Below are positions 5,516 through 7,561 of a stretch of DNA of 7,561 nt, piece by piece. Made by a program: the position numbers and the translations under genes. Numbering within the stretch: the stretch's first letter is position 1; every line of letters begins with the position of its first letter. The DNA is from Candidatus Bathyarchaeota archaeon. GTDB lineage: Archaea; Thermoproteota; Bathyarchaeia; Bathyarchaeales; Bathyarchaeaceae. The notes beneath the pieces are model-generated. The model saw only the letters and a list, made by a program, of their open reading frames with translations, did not search any database and was not told where the DNA came from. Where the stretch lies: positions 1 to 7,561 of the forward strand of contig JACUTO010000068.1 in the NCBI GenBank assembly GCA_014859755.1, in the 5' to 3' direction.

Positions 5516-5581
5516 GTTTCGGAATTATAGTTGGAACAGAATTGTTTTTAATTTTATGAACGGCCAATAATGACCCAAAAT

Positions 5582-5593
5582 ATGCGCGCGCGG
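5582..5593 (+). repeat. RTGCGCGCG motif, copy 3
   Basis: ATGCGCGCGCGG in the divergent region between the RAM-domain gene and thpR, 48 bases before copy 4 in the same orientation. Confidence 0.5.
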
Positions 5594-5629
5594 CAACTGG
5601 AAAATGTCTTCCTAAAAGTTATCAAAATG

Positions 5630-5638
5630 GTGCGCGCG
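5630..5638 (+). repeat. RTGCGCGCG motif, copy 4
   Basis: GTGCGCGCG ending 4 bases before the thpR TATA box. The following AAAG, read with its last bases (CGAAAG), sits where the BRE element lies, so a bound protein here would compete with TFB/TBP. Confidence 0.5.
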
Positions 5639-5642
5639 AAAG

Positions 5643-5652
5643 AATATATTAA
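5643..5652 (+). promoter_or_regulatory. TATA box for the thpR-cca operon
   Basis: AATATATTAA preceded by the BRE-like CGAAAG. It predicts a transcript start near 5673 and a leader of about 18 bases that carries the GAGGA Shine-Dalgarno site at 5680-5684. This argues against the longer frame from TTG at 5664. Confidence 0.6.
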
Positions 5653-5690
5653 TTAAAATAGATTTGCTAGAATTAGCAAGAGGACTTGTC

Positions 5691-6284
5691 ATGTCTGAGA
5701 CTATTCGAAGTTTCATCGCTTTCGACATCGACAATGAACTGGTAGTTAGACGACTGTCCGAGGTTCAAGGCATGCTTGTTAATACAGGCGCCGATTTGAA
5801 ACTGGTTAAGCCTCAAAACATTCATGTAACCATGCGATTCCTAGGAAACATATCCCTACCCATGGCGGACTTGATTCATAAAGAGATGAAACAAATTTTC
5901 TTCGCTCCCTTTGACATAGAACTCAGAGGCTTAGGCGCTTTTCCCAGTTTAAGATATGCCCGCGTTGTTTGGACTGGAATCCGGAAGGGCGCCGACGAGC
6001 TTGTGAACGTTTTTAATCAGTTAGAACCTCGCCTCAGAAGACTGGGCTTCAAACCAGACAGTAAAGGCTTCAGCCCCCACCTAACAATCGCTCGCGTAAG
6101 AACGGGAAGACACAAAGCCGAACTTGTCAGATGCGTCGAGGACCTAGCAGATTACGAGTTTGGCGTCATTAATGCTGACTATTTAAGGCTTAAGAAAAGC
6201 GTTTTAACACCGAAAGGCCCCATTTATACAACTTTAAGAGAGGTTCGCGGCGGCCAAAAAACTAACACAGAGAAAAACTCCTAG
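5691..6284 (+). CDS. thpR: RNA 2',3'-cyclic phosphodiesterase (2'-5' RNA ligase family)
   Basis: Member of the 2H phosphoesterase family, long called 2'-5' RNA ligase. It opens 2',3'-cyclic phosphate ends to 2'-phosphates and in vitro joins tRNA halves by a 2'-5' bond. Both catalytic HxTx motifs are present: HVTMRF (H45, T47) and HLTIAR (H130, T132), each in its own lobe. The N-terminal strand IRSFIAFDID and the GLGAFPSLRYARVVWTGI segment are typical. At 197 residues it is slightly longer than the usual 180-190, with a polar tail. ATG at 5691 is preferred over the in-frame TTG at 5664 because it has GAGGA 6 bases upstream and begins at the family N-terminus. cca follows after 9 bases, the common archaeal arrangement, which ties it to tRNA end chemistry. 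Confidence 0.93.
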   Translation: MSETIRSFIAFDIDNELVVRRLSEVQGMLVNTGADLKLVKPQNIHVTMRFLGNISLPMADLIHKEMKQIFFAPFDIELRGLGAFPSLRYARVVWTGIRKGADELVNVFNQLEPRLRRLGFKPDSKGFSPHLTIARVRTGRHKAELVRCVEDLADYEFGVINADYLRLKKSVLTPKGPIYTTLREVRGGQKTNTEKNS

Positions 6285-6285
6285 T

Positions 6286-6293
6286 GGTGGATC
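6286..6293 (+). promoter_or_regulatory. ribosome-binding region of cca
   Basis: GGTGGATC directly before the ATG at 6294 and just after the thpR stop. It partly matches GGTGATC, the lower half of the archaeal Shine-Dalgarno sequence, and suggests re-initiation from thpR rather than an independent promoter. Confidence 0.4.
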
Positions 6294-7561
6294 ATGACCC
6301 CTCTTCTTGAAGAGATCTGTGCCGACGTTCTTAAGCGAATTACTCCAAGCCGTAAAAAGAGAGAGCATATTCACACGTTGGCAAAGGAGTTGACCCAGAA
6401 GGTTAGAGAGGCAGCGGAGGATGCGGGAGTAGAAGCCGAGGTCCGGGTGGAAGGATCTGTTGCGAAGGATACATGGCTTAGCGAGGAACCGGACATTGAC
6501 ATCTTTGTGCGCGTGCCAACCACAATGCCCCGTGAAGCCTTCGGAACCATCTGTCTGGAAATCGCAAGAAAAGCCACTGAGGGCTTCAAACACATCGAAA
6601 GATTTGCAGAGCATCCCTATCTAGAGGCCATAATTGATGAGGTTCGAATAAACATAGTGCCGTGTTACCGAGTAAAGCGGGGTGAATGGATCAGCGCTAC
6701 GGATCGGACGCCTTTCCACACAGACTATGTTAAGCCCCTCTTAGATGAACTGAAGTGTGGAGAGGTAAGGCTTTTGAAAAGGTTCATGAAGGGCGTGGGC
6801 GTTTACGGAGCAGAAATAAAGGTTGGAGGCTTCAGCGGATACCTTTGCGAGCTTCTCACCCTCAACTATGGATCCTTCGTTGAAGTTTTGAAATCAGCTG
6901 CAGACTGGAAAGAAAAAACGCTCATCGATTACGAGGGCTATTACAAAGAAAGAGAGAAAGAGGCAGAGAAAATTTTTGAAGAACCACTCGTGATAGTGGA
7001 TCCCGTAGACAAGGGAAGAAACGCCGCGGCTGCCGTTAGAAAAGAAAGATTAGAAGAGTTCGTTGCCGCAGCCAGGGCATTTCTCAAAACTTCGCACATG
7101 AAATTCTTTTATCCGCAGAAGATAGAAGCCCTCGACGCCAAAAGGCTTGTTCGCACCATCAAAGCTCGCGGATCAGCCATCGTGTTTGTAAAATTTGGAA
7201 AAGTCACCGCAGTGCCGGATGTTCTTTGGGGGCAACTCTATAAGTCTCGGAGGTCGTTGCGAAAAACGCTTCAACAGCACGACTTCAATGTTATGCGTGA
7301 CTGTGTGTGGAGCAATGAAGAAAACCTAAACGTGTTCATTTTTGAGGTGGAAAGCCGTTTTCTTCCGCTTATAAAAAAGCATCTTGGTCCGCCCCTTAGG
7401 AAGAAGGTGGAGTGTGAGAAGTTTTTGCAAAAGCATCTCGGAGCAGTGCACACAATTTCTGGACCGCGCGTGGAAGCAGGACGTTGGGTGGCTGAAATAA
7501 TAAGGAAACACACGGACGTGGTGGATTTGCTGCTTGAAAAATTGGGAGATGGTGGAAGGCG
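6294..7561 (+). CDS. cca: archaeal CCA-adding enzyme (tRNA nucleotidyltransferase, class I), partial
   Basis: Adds or repairs the 3' CCA of tRNA using CTP and ATP without a nucleic-acid template; class I is the archaeal type. 422 residues are visible and the frame runs off the window; family length is about 440-460. The nucleotidyltransferase signature is EGSVAKDTWLSEEPDIDIF with G54, S55 and the metal-binding pair D67 and D69. Next comes AEHPY (105-109), then VRINIVPCYRV (117-127), TDRTPFH (136-142), and the conserved RLLKRFMKGVGVYGAEIKV and GFSGYLCELL blocks (159-188). The tail domain contains DPVDKGRN and FFYPQK. Oddity: the third catalytic carboxylate, an Asp in the archaeal enzymes I remember (VDVVPCY), is Asn120 (codon AAC at 6651-6653). 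All other hallmarks are intact. It follows thpR by 9 bases in the same frame. Confidence 0.93.
   Translation, partial: MTPLLEEICADVLKRITPSRKKREHIHTLAKELTQKVREAAEDAGVEAEVRVEGSVAKDTWLSEEPDIDIFVRVPTTMPREAFGTICLEIARKATEGFKHIERFAEHPYLEAIIDEVRINIVPCYRVKRGEWISATDRTPFHTDYVKPLLDELKCGEVRLLKRFMKGVGVYGAEIKVGGFSGYLCELLTLNYGSFVEVLKSAADWKEKTLIDYEGYYKEREKEAEKIFEEPLVIVDPVDKGRNAAAAVRKERLEEFVAAARAFLKTSHMKFFYPQKIEALDAKRLVRTIKARGSAIVFVKFGKVTAVPDVLWGQLYKSRRSLRKTLQQHDFNVMRDCVWSNEENLNVFIFEVESRFLPLIKKHLGPPLRKKVECEKFLQKHLGAVHTISGPRVEAGRWVAEIIRKHTDVVDLLLEKLGDGGR

Noticed and set aside
5664..5690. N-terminal extension of thpR from TTG at 5664
   Set aside because: It lies at or before the predicted transcript start and lacks a ribosome site; ATG at 5691 has one and matches the family N-terminus.
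1..7561. Mobile elements, CRISPR arrays, tRNA or rRNA genes, defence systems
   Set aside because: No transposase, integrase, spaced direct repeats, cloverleaf sequence or defence protein motif was seen on either strand; the genes are mostly housekeeping.

Overview
The window is archaeal chromosome, and everything in it looks like ordinary resident genes. The evidence is an archaeal-type (class I) CCA-adding enzyme, the archaeal UPF0200/UPF0201 gene pair, a short-form RNase Z, an ADP-forming acyl-CoA synthetase alpha subunit, TATA boxes placed for leaderless transcripts, and strong GGAGGT(G) Shine-Dalgarno sites on some other genes. The residues resemble TACK-group archaea, with Bathyarchaeia my best guess, but that placement is from memory of family sequences and is only moderately secure. 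I see no mobile element, CRISPR array, rRNA or tRNA gene.

Layout, left to right. A minus-strand ADP-forming acyl-CoA synthetase alpha subunit (77-1588) is divergent from RNase Z (1630-2556, plus, TTG start), with a short AT-rich promoter region between them. RNase Z converges on a minus-strand TIM-barrel protein of the xylose isomerase/endonuclease IV superfamily (2553-3353), and their stop codons overlap in a TTAA palindrome. Upstream on the same minus strand lie the overlapping genes UPF0200 (P-loop kinase-like, 3816-4403) and UPF0201 (predicted RNA-binding, 3427-3828). Divergent from these is a 51-residue CxxC/HxxxC probable zinc-binding protein (4566-4721). Next come an 88-residue unknown protein (4904-5170, plus) and a stand-alone Lrp/AsnC-type RAM domain (5221-5499, minus). 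The window ends with the thpR-cca pair (5691-6284 and 6294-7561, plus), in which cca runs off the right edge.

Three genes act on RNA 3' ends: RNase Z removes the tRNA 3' trailer, the CCA enzyme rebuilds the CCA end, and ThpR works on 2',3'-cyclic phosphate or 2'-5' linked ends. UPF0201 is probably also RNA-binding. The left part is therefore partly, and the right end clearly, about tRNA maturation. The acyl-CoA synthetase subunit belongs to energy metabolism (acyl-CoA to acid plus ATP).

The points most worth a second look are: an Asn where the third catalytic Asp of the CCA enzyme is expected; the small CxxC/HxxxC protein; and a G/C-alternating motif, RTGCGCGCG, found four times, all in the AT-rich intergenic regions between 4.4 and 5.7 kb.
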